Source: Conchocele bisecta (taxonomy: Eukaryota > Mollusca > Bivalvia > Lucinida > Thyasiridae). From it: a stretch of DNA of 64,000 bases. The stretch spans positions 33,031,175 to 33,095,174 of the forward strand of contig CM055269.1 of assembly GCA_029237695.1 (NCBI GenBank), written 5' to 3'. Position 1 is the stretch's first letter, and every line of letters begins with the position of its first letter. The notes beneath the pieces are model-generated. The model saw only the letters and a list, made by a program, of their open reading frames with translations. It made no database searches and had not been told where the DNA came from. Made by a program: the position numbers and the translations under genes. This document shows positions 30,328 to 41,924 of the stretch, in pieces.

Positions 30328-33320
30328 ATGGAAGAGTTATGCGAGACGCCTTATAGTACAGTTTGCATGAAGAAACGGTTATTTAAAGTTCTAGGTGACA
30401 ACGTAACCATATCAAATGTTCAGGGAAAATAAGACTTTTATGAAACATCAATGACTGAGAGTGATACAGAAATCGAAAAACAAAGACTGATAACAACAGC
30501 AGTTGCACTGATCCGGAGTGAGATAATTGATAAATATAAATCGCTTACTAAAGAGTTTTATCCGGATGCACAGGAATTGAAATCGGTGGATAAGATGTTA
30601 GATTTCTTGCCCAAGTCACTGAAACTTGTTCTGGATGATCTATTTGTGGGGAAATAGAAAGGCCTTAAAATGGCAACGATAGGCCAGTGCCTCGTCCAGG
30701 CTGCCAGACCACGAGCACTGATGACTCCTTTACAGTTCGGACTGGCAGTTCAATTGCATCATCACTTTGGTTCAAAGTACTTAATCAACACACTGCACGA
30801 TCATGGCCTATGTCCGTCTTACACAGAGGTGCTAAACTTCGAAGCATGTGCGGCCGCCCAAACGCCTACCACTGCAGATATCAATTTTGAATATGATTCT
30901 GTGGCTTCAGTTATGCTCGGCACTGGTCATTTTCGGCAATTTGTTTGCGATAATGCTGACAGAAATCCATGGAGTTTAGATGAAAAAAAAAGCATTGCAT
31001 GCTATGGGTATGATAGAAACTATTACACCAGCAATTATAGTCAAGACACTGATCCGAAGAGATGCAGGCTCAGAGAGAACTGTCAATTCAGTTATTCAAG
31101 TTATGTACTATGACATTCCCTGTGTATATAGTCCTATTGTTTACGATAAGCTACCGCAAATCAATGTAGAAAACCAATTTAGCAAACTATATTTACTATT
31201 GAAGATAAGTGCACCTTTGAAACTTGGTACACCTGGCTGGTTAGGAGTGATGCAAGCTGTGTCTGGTAATACTGGTACTATTTACCCCGGGAAGTCTACA
31301 GTGAGATTCCTCCCCATGTTGGATATCAATCCAACGGACATCACATGTGTATATTCAACTCTATGCTTCATCGTCAATGAATGTATTCGTCATAAGTGCA
31401 CAGCGATAGTTACATTTGACCAGCCATTGTGGTTCAAAGCCAGAACTATCGTAGCCAATGAACAAGAGAGTAGTAACTTGAAACAAATCATACTAGACTT
31501 GGGCGGATTCCATACTATGATGAGTTTTCTGGGCAGTATTGTCAACTTGATGACTAGTTCTGGGCTCCGAGAAGTATTGGAACTTATATACAGTGAAAAT
31601 GCTATCACGTACATCTTGAACGGCAAATCATATTGATTATTTCCGTGCTTGTCGTGGGCATTTTATGATTGATTCTATGCTAAACGGACTCATCCTTCAT
31701 GAGGTATATACCCAGTTCCAGTTGAGCACGCAAAGATATATCGGTGGAAGCGGCAATGGAAGATCCGACTATATCACAAATCTTAGTCAACATATCTGAA
31801 ACCAAAGCCGAACTGCTCAAATACCCTACTGCTGAATTGTGGCTGCAATATATAGGTATGGTTGATTTATTTCGTGATTTTCTTCGTTCGCAAAGAACCG
31901 GTAACTGGTCATTGTACAAGGCCTGCCTTAGTAAGATGCTGTCGTACTTTGCTGCTACTGGCCACAACCACTATGCGAAAAGTGTCCAAATATACCTACA
32001 GGATCTGAAGGAACTGAAAGTGAAAAACCCTAAAGTTTATGATATGTTCGACTTTGGCCTGTTCGTGATACGGCGAACGGAAATATTCTGGGCTGGACTG
32101 TCGAAGGAGCTTGTCATCGAGCAGACACTTATGCGAACCATGAAAGTTACTGGAGGTATTGTGCATGGCAGAGGTGTTATGAATGAGAAACAAAGAAATA
32201 AGTGGCTGTTGTCGTTACCTGTGTGCGCGATATTCAATGAATCGATGCAAGAACTCACTAACCGGACTTTCGCCACCAGTGAACAACATAAAGAGTTGGC
32301 TTCTGCAAGAGTAAAACGTGATAACAAAGATTCCTCAATTGTTTTAGATTTTCTACGTGAGAATAACCCATTCGAGCCTACACCAGACCTGCGGAGTATC
32401 ACCAGTGGCATTACCGCTGATCCATCTGTCAATGCTCATAGAGCTAAAGACGTCGGTGAGAAGATCTTAGAGAAGATGTACGGTACAAATGCATTCGAGG
32501 TTTCCTTCTCTAAAAAAGATATTGCTGTTGCGTTGGGTCAGGCAAAGCAACTTGACATTGATGGAGAAACATTCAACATCGATCACCAGCTGCTGTTCCA
32601 ACGATTGCTGGCCATTGCCAATGCATACACAGATGATAATGACTTAAAGCAGTTCTTTCAATATGAACTATCAAAACACCCAACTGCTTTATTTGACAAA
32701 TATGGAATTATTAGAGAAGCCACAAAGTCGCAACTAACTGACGTTATCGGACAAAGGTATCAGACTCAAGGTTCTGAAACATTGGTCGCGGTTGCGCAGA
32801 AGTTTTCAGTGTTCGATGGTGGTTCTTTATTGCACAAAATTCAGTGGAAAAAGGATACCTCGTTTGATAGTATATGTACTAAATACGTAGATCTAGTCAA
32901 GCAGAGCTCAGGTCCTATCGTTGTGTTGACGGCTATCTACAGGGCCCTTCTACGACAGACAGCTACAATCAGCGACGAACAAAAGGGCTCGTTGGTGCAA
33001 AAGTCAGTGGTTTTACCGGAAACAAACTACTGAAGACCAAGAAGGAAACTTCCTTAGTAATGAAATCAACAAATGTAACTTCACCATTCTGATGAAGCAA
33101 CACTTTGCATCGAATGGAATAGGCACAAAACAGGCCACAGGTGATGTAGACATTATAATAGCAGAAACTGGAGTACAATTAGCAGCCATCGGTCAGACCT
33201 GTGTTTTGGTGAGGACACAGACTTGCTTGTAATGTTATGCCATCACGCAAATCGCCTTAAAATACCACCGGGACAGTTGTGGGGTAATGGGATTTTTTTA
33301 ATAGGCATTTTTTTGGTGTC
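30328..33320 (+). pseudogene. dispersed invertebrate family protein (DTD-motif family), broken
   Basis: One gene in pieces: 30328-31113 in one phase with stops at 30430 (TAA) and 30655 (TAG), a shift to the frame of 30980-31636, another to 31744-33033, and another at about 33210 where GEDTDLLVML appears in an overlapping frame. Recognisable blocks are LPKSLKLVLDDLFVGK, PLQFGLAVQLHHHFGS, INPTDITCVYSTLCF, TFDQPLW, LGGFHTMMSFLGSI, YFAATGHNHYAKS and RTGNWSLYKA. I know these as hallmarks of a large uncharacterised family with many near-identical copies in lancelet, cnidarian and bivalve genomes. It belongs with the intact C-terminal frame at 52560-54006. The family's function is unknown; a PIN/FEN-like nuclease core is suggested by the DTD motif only. 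Confidence 0.75.
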
Positions 33321-33349
33321 ATAGGTCCGAGTCTTCCACCTGTGACATT

Positions 33350-33493
33350 GGTAGGTAGGATTTCTGACTCATATTTTGTAAGGAGATTTTGAACCATAAA
33401 AAGTGAGTGTTGTTTATGGTTCAAAAAATGGTTTTATGGCTAAACAATATGACACATTTTGGAATGTGTTTGAATCGGCCTATTTATACTACT
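33350..33493. repeat. right terminal inverted repeat (outer part)
   Basis: Pairs with 14192-14387 and ends in GGCCTATTTATACTACT, immediately followed by the TAGGTT duplication. It lacks the ~50 extra bases present in the left copy. Confidence 0.95.
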
Positions 33494-33499
33494 TAGGTT
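33494..33499. other. target-site duplication, right copy
   Basis: TAGGTT, identical to 14186-14191. Confidence 0.95.
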
Positions 33500-34100
33500 A
33501 GTACCGTGAATGGGAAAACATATCTGGCCCGGCACGGGAACGGGAGAGCCTCGCCCATCCCGTTTCCTGAGCCTTGCCAGATAGTTTTACCCTTTCACGG
33601 CACTAACCTAATATTCTATATAATTCCTATTGTAGAGAATACATTGAGTCAATGTAGTCTTGTGATATTTCACATACATTTTCATTTAAGATCTGCATAT
33701 ATTTAGTATAAATATCACAGAGCCATAAATTCACACTTGTATCTCATATGCGCATATGTGTTAAATCAATCTTCGGACTAAATACATAGAGAATAGTAGG
33801 TTAGTGCCGTGAATGGGAACAAATATCTGGCAATTCTTTGGAAAAGGGATGGGCGAGGCTCTGCCGATCACATCACGTTTCCGTGCCTCGCCAGATATTT
33901 TCTATTATATTCTATTTATCCCGTCAACACCTACAAATAGCTTTATAATGCAAAAAAATATCCTCAGGCGCATAGTCAAAATCGGAGAATCGACTAGTAT
34001 GACAAGCGCACATATTCATACGCAGTGATTAGCTCGTATTGACAGGATATCAAAAATGTTTCACGGCACCGCGTTTTAGGCACATACGTACTGTGTTGAC
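33494..34100. mobile_element. right part of the host foldback element
   Basis: It contains a hairpin, TTAGTACCGTGAATGGG...ATCTGGC / GCCAGATAGTTT...CACGGCACTAACCTA (33494-33612), a second related hairpin at 33795-33935, and the terminal segment (33915-34100) that is inverted relative to 14025-14191. Without the Polinton the host element would be about 770 bp. A third copy lies at 57190-57342. Confidence 0.82.
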
Positions 34101-35320
34101 GGGATAAATATGCGACCCAAGCAAGTACATAAAGCTCAATAGTTATACATATAGTCATGTGATCACGTGTTTGTTTCAGACAAGAACAAGCTAAAATAGT
34201 ATTATTTTAAACAAATTGTTCATTGATTAAATGAAAAAAGTATCATCTAGAAAATGTCCTTATTTGGCGGCCATAACGAAATTATTTTAACAAGAAAATC
34301 ATTTATTACATTTCAAGCTATTATATGCATGGATTTATCTGTGGGAGACAACCCGTAATTGTCAACTGACAAATAATGCTTTTTATTCGAAAATGTTGTA
34401 ATAGTTCAGAAATGTAATAAATATTTACGCAGAATCCGATGTACACTCGTGTATTATTTCAAGCTATTCAAACATGTACAATGGAATATCTGCTATTTAT
34501 TACACACTTGCAAATTATTTGCACGGGTTTCGCTGTGAGAGAAAACCCGTAATCAACTCCTTACAAATAATACACCGTGAGGAGAACACGCGTAATTGAG
34601 CGCCTGTTTTCTTGGAAACCACGAGCTACCGCACTTACGCGGAAGCCGACACACACTCGTGTATAATTTCCCGCTATTCAAAATGTGCGATGGAATATCC
34701 TCTATGTATTAACATTTCCGAAGTATGCACATCACAAACTGCAATTTCAAATGGCTGAATTGATCACGATCGTATATTAACATTTGACGGTCTTCTTTAA
34801 AATGGCATGTCTTAACAGTTGGATAACTGAATCTCGGCATCGATTTTGTCCGACGTACATTGCATAACAAAAATGAATAACTGTCAGAGCAGCAGAAAAA
34901 TAACATGCGAATATCATTCTTGCTACGTTATCAACGCTATATACATATTTGGTTACACAATAACACAGTTGTGTTCACGGGCCGTTCCAAGGCTGTACGC
35001 TTGCTGTCATGTCGTGTATTGTACTTCATCGTGATTTGTATTTCTTCTGGGACTGCTATTTCATAGATATATCACATACATATTGTTTATACACCACAAA
35101 TAGTGGTATACACCATACATAGTTTCATGCACAATAATTCCAGCACAAACATATTTATACATTTCCCTAACATTTGATTGGCCCGTAGCAAGTCTCTGTC
35201 CAAAATTTATATCCCAGTAAATCCCACGCCGAACTACTTTCCGTAACCGTGAGGCGCAGTTAAAATAATTCTTAAGAAAACGGAAAATAAACACATTTTC
35301 TTGATGAATATATTTCAAAT
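34101..35320. other. non-coding host DNA with a ~215-bp direct repeat
   Basis: I see no gene. About 34297-34500 and 34500-34710 share ACACTCGTGTAT, ATTTC, GCTATTCAAA, ATGGAATATC and ACCCGTAAT in the same order, an old tandem duplication. Confidence 0.55.
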
Positions 35321-35326
35321 GCTGCA

Positions 35327-35480
35327 ATTATAAGGAATGAATGGCCTTTTTGTGATATAAACTTGGAAAAGTCGCGGGAATACTGGACGAAGGCCGGAAG
35401 GCCTCGTCCAGTATTCCCGCGACTTTTCAAAGTGTATACCCCGATAAATTCCACAAAAAGGCCATTCATTCCTATAATAA
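35327..35480. repeat. foldback element, ~150 bp
   Basis: ATTATAAGGAATGAATGGCC at the left is mirrored by GGCCATTCATTCCTATAAT at the right. The arms meet at GACGAAGGCCGGAAGGCCTCGTC, and GTCGCGGGAATACTGG is matched exactly in inverse. This is a MITE-like perfect hairpin. Confidence 0.92.
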
Positions 35481-35689
35481 ATACATTTGATATAGAATAT
35501 TGCAACGTTTGACATGCCATAATCATGTTCTGAAATAACAATTCAAAATATGACACCATATATTCAAACTTCTGCCAGTCTATGGTCTACAATTGTACCA
35601 AATTTCATCAGTGTGCACAAACACAATCATACGCAATTTATCAATTTGGTGGCCAGTTATTAACCCTTATAATGGGGAAAACGTAAATT

Positions 35690-35870
35690 GTCGTCTGGTG
35701 TTATTTAATGATTTGTCTGGGGTTTTTTATCCATAAAAACATGATTTGACAGCACATTAGAATAATTTTCAAATGTCGGCTGCTGTTATTTAATCTTTTT
35801 GTCATTTTTTTTTCAATAAAAAATGGTTTGACAGAACTTTAGAATAATTTCCAATGTTCGGCTGCCGTTA
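35690..35870. repeat. ~115-bp AT-rich tandem units
   Basis: Two units with CATAAAAACATGATTTGACAG, TTAGAATAATTTTC and GGCTGCTGTTATTTAA. Two more occur at about 36905-37050, separated by a MITE and other sequence. Confidence 0.75.
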
Positions 35871-36266
35871 TTTAAAGGTACATACCCACTCAGTAGGCAC
35901 ATGCTGTTCTTTATATCTGAGACATTTTCTGGCAAAATAAACATTCTGTCCCCATCACCCCACGTACTGATTAGCATTATAATACATTTTATATCGGACG
36001 TAAATTTCTACACAGATATCAGGGGAGATAACCGTGTTTCCTTGAAATGTTAACGGAATTATTTATCGTTTGATGCGCAATGAACATACTTTATAATATG
36101 CATATGAAAATAGCGTGATAACACCGCGAGTCACTATCAGTAAATATTACTAAATGATTATATCTGTATAGCGGGCACTTCTAATTGGAATAATGACACA
36201 ATTATACACTTATTTAATTCTTATAAAGAACAAGTTGTGTCTAATGAGTGGGCATGTACCTTTAAA
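35871..36266. mobile_element. MITE with ~45-bp inverted ends
   Basis: TTTAAAGGTACATACCCACTC at the left is mirrored by GAGTGGGCATGTACCTTTAAA at the right, and the inner GTTCTTTATA by TATAAAGAAC. Length is 396 bp with no coding capacity. The palindromic TTTAAA ends hide any TTAA-type target duplication. Confidence 0.85.
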
Positions 36267-36324
36267 GGGCCTCTTGGATGCAGTTGTGTTTCATATTCAC
36301 ATTATAGTCAACAGGGGCTGATCT

Positions 36325-36545
36325 GGAGGGGGGGGGTTACGGCGGTTGCAACCCCCCCCCCCCCCCCCCATCCCCCGTTCAGCCACGGAGTTTACATAGA
36401 TCAGTTCACAGCTTACCACCAGTTGGAGTGTCTGAATTTAAATGCCGTAAACTACAGGAAAGTGCATAGTAGTGTATAGATCTACGGGAGTAGATTGTAG
36501 ATTGCAAGAGTTACCGTTTGCAACTGGACACCCCCCCCTCCCCCC
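36325..36545. repeat. poly-G/poly-C runs in inverted arrangement
   Basis: A G10 run (36328-36337) is followed by GTTGCAACC and a run of about 19 C, then another C-rich block at 36530. GGTTGCAACC is palindromic, so this may fold as a hairpin. Confidence 0.8.
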
Positions 36546-37128
36546 GTTCCCCAAATGCTGGACCCGACCCTGGTCAATCGGGGGAAACCGCATGCAAATA
36601 TTCCATGTCTGTCACAATACAAGTTATAAATGTTTTTAATTTCTGCATATTGTATGCAAATCAGCTGTGACATCACAGTAAGCTCATTTATATAATGTAA
36701 ATAAAGATATTTAATGTAAAGTAAAAGTAAATATCAATAATCTATGACGTCACAATAAGTCCTGCTTAATCCAAGTTAACTTAAAATTAAAATGTACGTA
36801 ACCTGAGATGGAATATATGCCTGCGGTTTTCACCAGTCTTGCTAGACTGTCAAAGACTACAATGTGCATATTAAACACAATTGTATCACAGAGGGCCTGT
36901 ACTATTTTATCGTTTTGGTATTTTCCTCAATAAAAACATGGTTTGACAACACTTTAAAATCATTTTCAATTGTCGGCGGCTGTTATTTTACATTTTTCTT
37001 TTTGTCTTTTTTTTTCTCAATAAAAAACATGGTTTGACAGCACTTAATTTCATGCTTGGTACAATTCTTTCAGAAATGTCCATCGTTACATCAGCTAAAC
37101 TAAAACATATATGATCCGTGTTTTTCCT
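36546..37128. other. non-coding host DNA
   Basis: Only the AT-rich ~115-bp units at 36905-37050 are recognisable. Confidence 0.5.
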
Positions 37129-37197
37129 ATTATGCAATATTAATTTGGCGAAATATTACCATGATGGTAATATTTCGCCAAATTAATATTGCATAAT
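37129..37197. repeat. 69-bp perfect palindrome with a single-base centre
   Basis: The arms 37129-37162 and 37164-37197 are exact reverse complements around G37163; inner arm GGCGAAATATTACCAT. It could extrude a cruciform, or be a compact foldback insertion. Confidence 0.96.
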
Positions 37198-37744
37198 GCA
37201 ACTTCTAACTCCTCGGTAAAATACATCTTTGTAGAAAACACGTGGCTTACCTAATCTATATATTATTGGAATATCCGTAACTTTTGATCTTTGATTTGCA
37301 TCATGTAATTTGCTCTTTGGTCCAAGTGTGTCACTAAACGGGTTGTTTAATACCGAAATATAGTAGCCTGTTAGGCCCAACGATATCACGAGAAGCACAC
37401 ACACAGAAACTGTTATCTTCCTGCTGTGCTTCATTATTGAATATGGGTGTATGTATCTATGTCTATTCTACTTGTAGTTGTAGTTAATTTCAGGTCCGTA
37501 GCCATACCTTTGTGTGTGTGAGCGTGCAATTCGTGAACGTCCGTAGCCAGATCGATCTGTGCGCGTGCGTCTCACATGAAAACCTTCTTATGACGTGCTG
37601 TAACCCATTTCATAAAAGGTGATACGACACACACGTGTAATAACACCTGGAGGGAATCTTTGGCTGGCCGCATCACTTTAATTACGCATTCGTATCATAC
37701 GCCAACGTTATAGTGGAGGGACACCTTGAAGAGAAGTGGCTTAA

Positions 37745-40700
37745 AAAACATTTCTGTTCAACCCAAGAGAGCAAAAGCAACGACTATGCTAGATTACATC
37801 ATACATTCCTGAACATGAATCCGGTGTCGGTCAATCAAAAAGTTGTTTAAATTGTTGAATATTCTTCCTTAGGACATATATGATGCGCTTAGTTTTTATG
37901 GTGGTTCATACCGGTGTGTATTTTGCGATTTTCAAGATGGCCGGCAGGTATCAACATTTTGTCTTAAATATATTCTGACTTGATTATTATATGGCGTTGG
38001 TACTTACATTATGCGTTTACATACATAAAAATACGTTTTGATAACTTATAAAAATAATTCACCACTGACAAATTCATATGCATATAAGATGGCCGCCAAA
38101 TATTTACACAGACGTGCAGTAAATGTGTGTGGAATAACAAAAATATATAGCTACACTTTCATGCACATTTATATTTCAGTTGTTTGCCTTTTCTGTTATT
38201 ATTGAATGTGTTGTTTGCAAAAATGAATGAGTCCATCAAATATACTTATTATTTGACCATGTTGGAATATTCAAGATGGCCGCTAAGTATCGCTTAAGCT
38301 CTTAGGCGCTGTTACGATACTACGATGAGTGGTAATCCTACTGCGTTTATGTGGAGGGGGGGCTAAGTTACTATAGTGTGGTAAAGACCTGACAGTAGAT
38401 CCTGTTTGTATAATGTCAGGATGGATGGAAATTGTATGCAAATATTCAGTTACCCGCCCCCATCCATGCAGATGAAATGAGCTGTCGATAGTCCGTTTAA
38501 AGCCATACAACATTAAACCGGAACTCTATCATGTTATCTTTAACACGATCATGAACACCAATGTTGCATTGTATTATTGCAACAGGTCCGTAACCAGGAA
38601 TCGGTGAGGTCGGACGACGCCCTTCCCAACCTCCCTCGTATCTGGATTTCACAATTGTCTGGCAGAGCATGGCCCCGGAACCCCATAGCTGCCTCGGGCC
38701 ATTCAAGCCATCGAAAAGACCCCTTGCTTCATAAATATCTGGTTACGGGTCTGTTGCATACATCGAAGCCATGAGATACCGGTACATCCATACGGATGCG
38801 GTTATTGTGTCATTTTCCATTATAACGAAGCCTACTATATATCTATAAAAAACGATAATCACTTTATTAATGCGGTACACGACAGGGTAGGCACAGCGAT
38901 TGACATATCAAAGGGAAGTTGACGAATTCTGAACTAGACTGGCTACGTAACAACTACCATTATTCACTTTTCACATAATGAAAGCAGCGTTTTTCATAGC
39001 GAAGAAGTATGCTTACCTTTTTGGATATGAAAACTAAAACCATGCCATCGCATCTTGAGCTATACAAGTATTATGCTAATTTCCACATTAGTGCGCTATA
39101 GAAGACACTGAATTGCATTTGCATACGTTATATTCCCACCATTTATACCTGAAAAGTATTTATCGACACATTTATTATTTTAACAAAGTCGTAATAGTGA
39201 CGACAGTAACATGAACATGGAATACCAATAACTTGGAAACACTGCACATGGACACTGCGGATGTGCTTGTCGGTGTAGCAAGAGACACAATCAATTACTT
39301 GAAAATTGAGGAAATATATAACATATACATATCGTATATATGTAGAGTCAATGGTGTGATCATGGTCATCGAATCTCAGTTTATATACGACATATGATGT
39401 TTTTATTGTCCAAAAAATAAAATTTTGGATGACGTATCATTTAAGTAGGCATATGCCGGTAGCCATGTGCTAGGCCATGTAAGTACATGCATGAATAAGT
39501 TAATAACCAGTATTTGTGAGCCATATTCACATTACTCTCTATTCTACGAATTCAATGCAAAGTGTCATCCAGACCATTGCATCTCAGTTCATAAACGGCA
39601 TATGCTGTGTTTATTAACAATAAAAACGCGTTTGGATGACCTATAATATTAAGAAGTCATATACAGGTAGGCATGTACTATGTACATAGGAAGTATTTAA
39701 TGAGTCAGTATTTGTGAGTCACATACGTATGGATATTAAACTATAATACGATCGAGATCAATGAATTCATGATGGAACATATGTTGAGGTCTTTCATGAG
39801 ATTGTTTGGTACATAGAAAGAATACAAGTTATAGAAATGTATTATGAAGTCATAATGCAATCTATATTGAATTCATATGTATGTATATGTATCACAGTTA
39901 TGAAGGGCATTGTTTCTGGGGAATACCATACACTGTAATCATATATGTTGTAGTCATATAATGTCCTTACATGATATGTGTAAGTGTCATAACTGTGTAT
40001 TATTATATCACAACCATATGTGTAATATAATATATAATACGTTAAATGCATTAAAATGAACATGGTTGAGTATTCTATGCTAATCTAGAATTATATCAGA
40101 AAGTTCTCACCGTCCGTGTTTATACACACCAACATACGACATATACTTAAGATCGTAAGAGACCAGAGACACTTATTTTCACATGCACGTATTTGGGTAG
40201 TTGCAATTACGATTTATGGATAAATAATGTACACAAATCAACCAAACAACCACTTTTCAGTACAAAACCGCAATTCCCGTCACTAGATTTTCAACTAACC
40301 GGGTTCGAGCTAACCTGGAAGCGAAACGTGTGAAGTTAAACATTGACACATAGCTGATATGAGGCCTCTAAATCCTGAGCATTCGTTACAGCATTTTATG
40401 TTTTATATATGTGACACGCATAGACGCAGTCAATATTGATTTCAGTGCAGGAGACGGGACTTTTGTTGATGAGAATATATGTTAATTGAAAATATATTTC
40501 CATTTATCAGCGATGATTGTACAATCAGTCATGCGGAAAGTTTTGCTGAAATAGAATATGCTGATCTGCCTTATACAGACATATGGTTATATGGGACAAT
40601 TATTAAATATTTTAGTGTAATTTAAGTGTATGCATATGGGTATATCCACTTGTGAATGTATGGATATTCACGGAAGCAGAAACTGTAATACATACTATTT

Positions 40701-41905
40701 GATTAGTGGTGTATTTTGTAATTGTTTTATATTGGTTATAATTAAGTCTAAAGTGATTGAATTGTCATAGTACTTAGCCGCACACCAGCATATAACAGTT
40801 AGATATATGACTGTAATGCGAACATGGCCGAACTATAGCATATGTACCAATCGCAATACGTAGTGTATACATATATGGCATTATAGTGCAATTTACAACG
40901 TATATGATAACGTAAGACCAATAAAATACAATATTTAAAACAATCAGTACATATATTTTTATATTCTGACTCTACAACGAGTGTAACCTAATTCTAGCAT
41001 CACCAAGTGTATTATCAGAAATCTGCTAATCTGAACACATGTGAATATGTCCTATAAAAAAATTAAAAGTAAATGAAAAGAACCGCGAAATTGTCAGTAC
41101 CACACTGTATTAAAATAGCCTAAATGAGGCGACCATTTTGAATAAACACAATTACAAATTACTTCAAAATCAAGTGTGTCCAACTTACTGATTTAACCGC
41201 CTAACAGAATGCAGTAGTATACATAAGTAAAGCAAAAGTAAACATTATATTCAATAACTTTCGAGATTTTGGAAAATATGGAGGCCTTTTTGAATTAAAC
41301 ACGCTCTTTAAGAAGAGCATAAATATTGATCTATATTTTTAATATCGTATCTCAGATGAAAATCAAACTAATATGTTCACATCTAGCTTAGTACCAAGAT
41401 ATGGTCCACCACAGTGTAGATAACGCTGCCTGATCTTGATGAATATTTGACGTCCGTCTTGGATTCATATGGATTTGATAGCCTCCATCTATGTTTAACA
41501 TTAATGCATGGTATCCAACGGGTTTTCTGCGTCCGTACGATCAAGATCCAAGTGCTTATTTGTTTTCATTCATCAAATAAGTACACATTTCAGGCTAAAT
41601 ATTGATATTTGGCGGCCATCTTGAATATGTTGATACTCTCAACGATAGAGACGTCCGAGCAAACCGAATTTCTTTGTATATGCCCCATAAAACAATAATC
41701 ACCAATTAAACATACTTTATTTGATTTTCCTGTAATGTTTTGCAAGTACATATTGTATTATCAAAATAGAGTGAGCTTTGCAATCATTTGTGTCCCACCT
41801 GATTTGATTGACCGACAACGGATTCGTGTTCAGGATGATATAATGCATTGATTTAAAGTATAGTTGTTGCTTTTGCTCTCTCGGGCTGAACAAATTTCAT
41901 TTTTA
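37745..41905. mobile_element. ~4.2-kb element bounded by ~95-bp inverted repeats, no ORF
   Basis: Left arm about 37745-37840 and right arm about 41805-41905 share, in inverse, GAGAGAGCAAAAGCAAC (left with one change), CCTGAACA, GAATCCG and TTGTCGGTCAATCAAA. Just inside both arms is TTCAAGATGGCCG. The interior (37.9-41.7 kb) is AT-rich with no frame beyond 83 codons, so it is non-autonomous or gutted. I see nothing else in the interior except recurring AAGATGGCCG words. Confidence 0.72.
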
Positions 41906-41924
41906 TGGGTGCTTGCCCCCCTAC

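Larger units (their letters stand above)
29988..33345. mobile_element. 3.36-kb unit inserted in the right TIR
   Basis: Comparison with the left TIR shows a clean interruption between CCATT and GGTAGGTAGG. CATT occurs on both sides (29984-29987 and 33346-33349), so a 4-bp target duplication is likely. Ends read AGGCGGGCAGAG and, inward from the right, TCACAGGTGGAAGA, a weak terminal similarity. It carries one broken gene (30328-33320) and a 23-bp inverted repeat pair near its left end. The boundaries are firm; the element class is not recognised. Confidence 0.85.
14192..33493. mobile_element. Polinton/Maverick (adintovirus-like) element, decayed
   Basis: A 19.3-kb unit with inverted termini starting AG, a 6-bp target duplication and the Polinton core gene set: retroviral-type integrase with chromodomain, protein-primed DNA polymerase B, adenovirus-type protease, FtsK/HerA-type packaging ATPase, double-jelly-roll major capsid and penton-like minor capsid. 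It also has PLA2, fibre-like, dUTPase-like and BRO-N sequences. Discounting two later insertions (16589-18096 and 29988-33345) its length is about 14.4 kb, a normal Polinton size. Leftward genes occupy the left third and rightward genes most of the rest. Most genes are broken, so the copy is a fossil that could move only if other copies supplied its proteins. Confidence 0.97.

Noticed and set aside
37183..37434. 83-codon frame with an N-terminal signal-anchor-like hydrophobic stretch (ISLGLTGYYISVL)
   Set aside because: The frame runs into the 69-bp palindrome, is short, and has no recognisable homologue. It could be a first exon of a host membrane protein, but the evidence is too thin.
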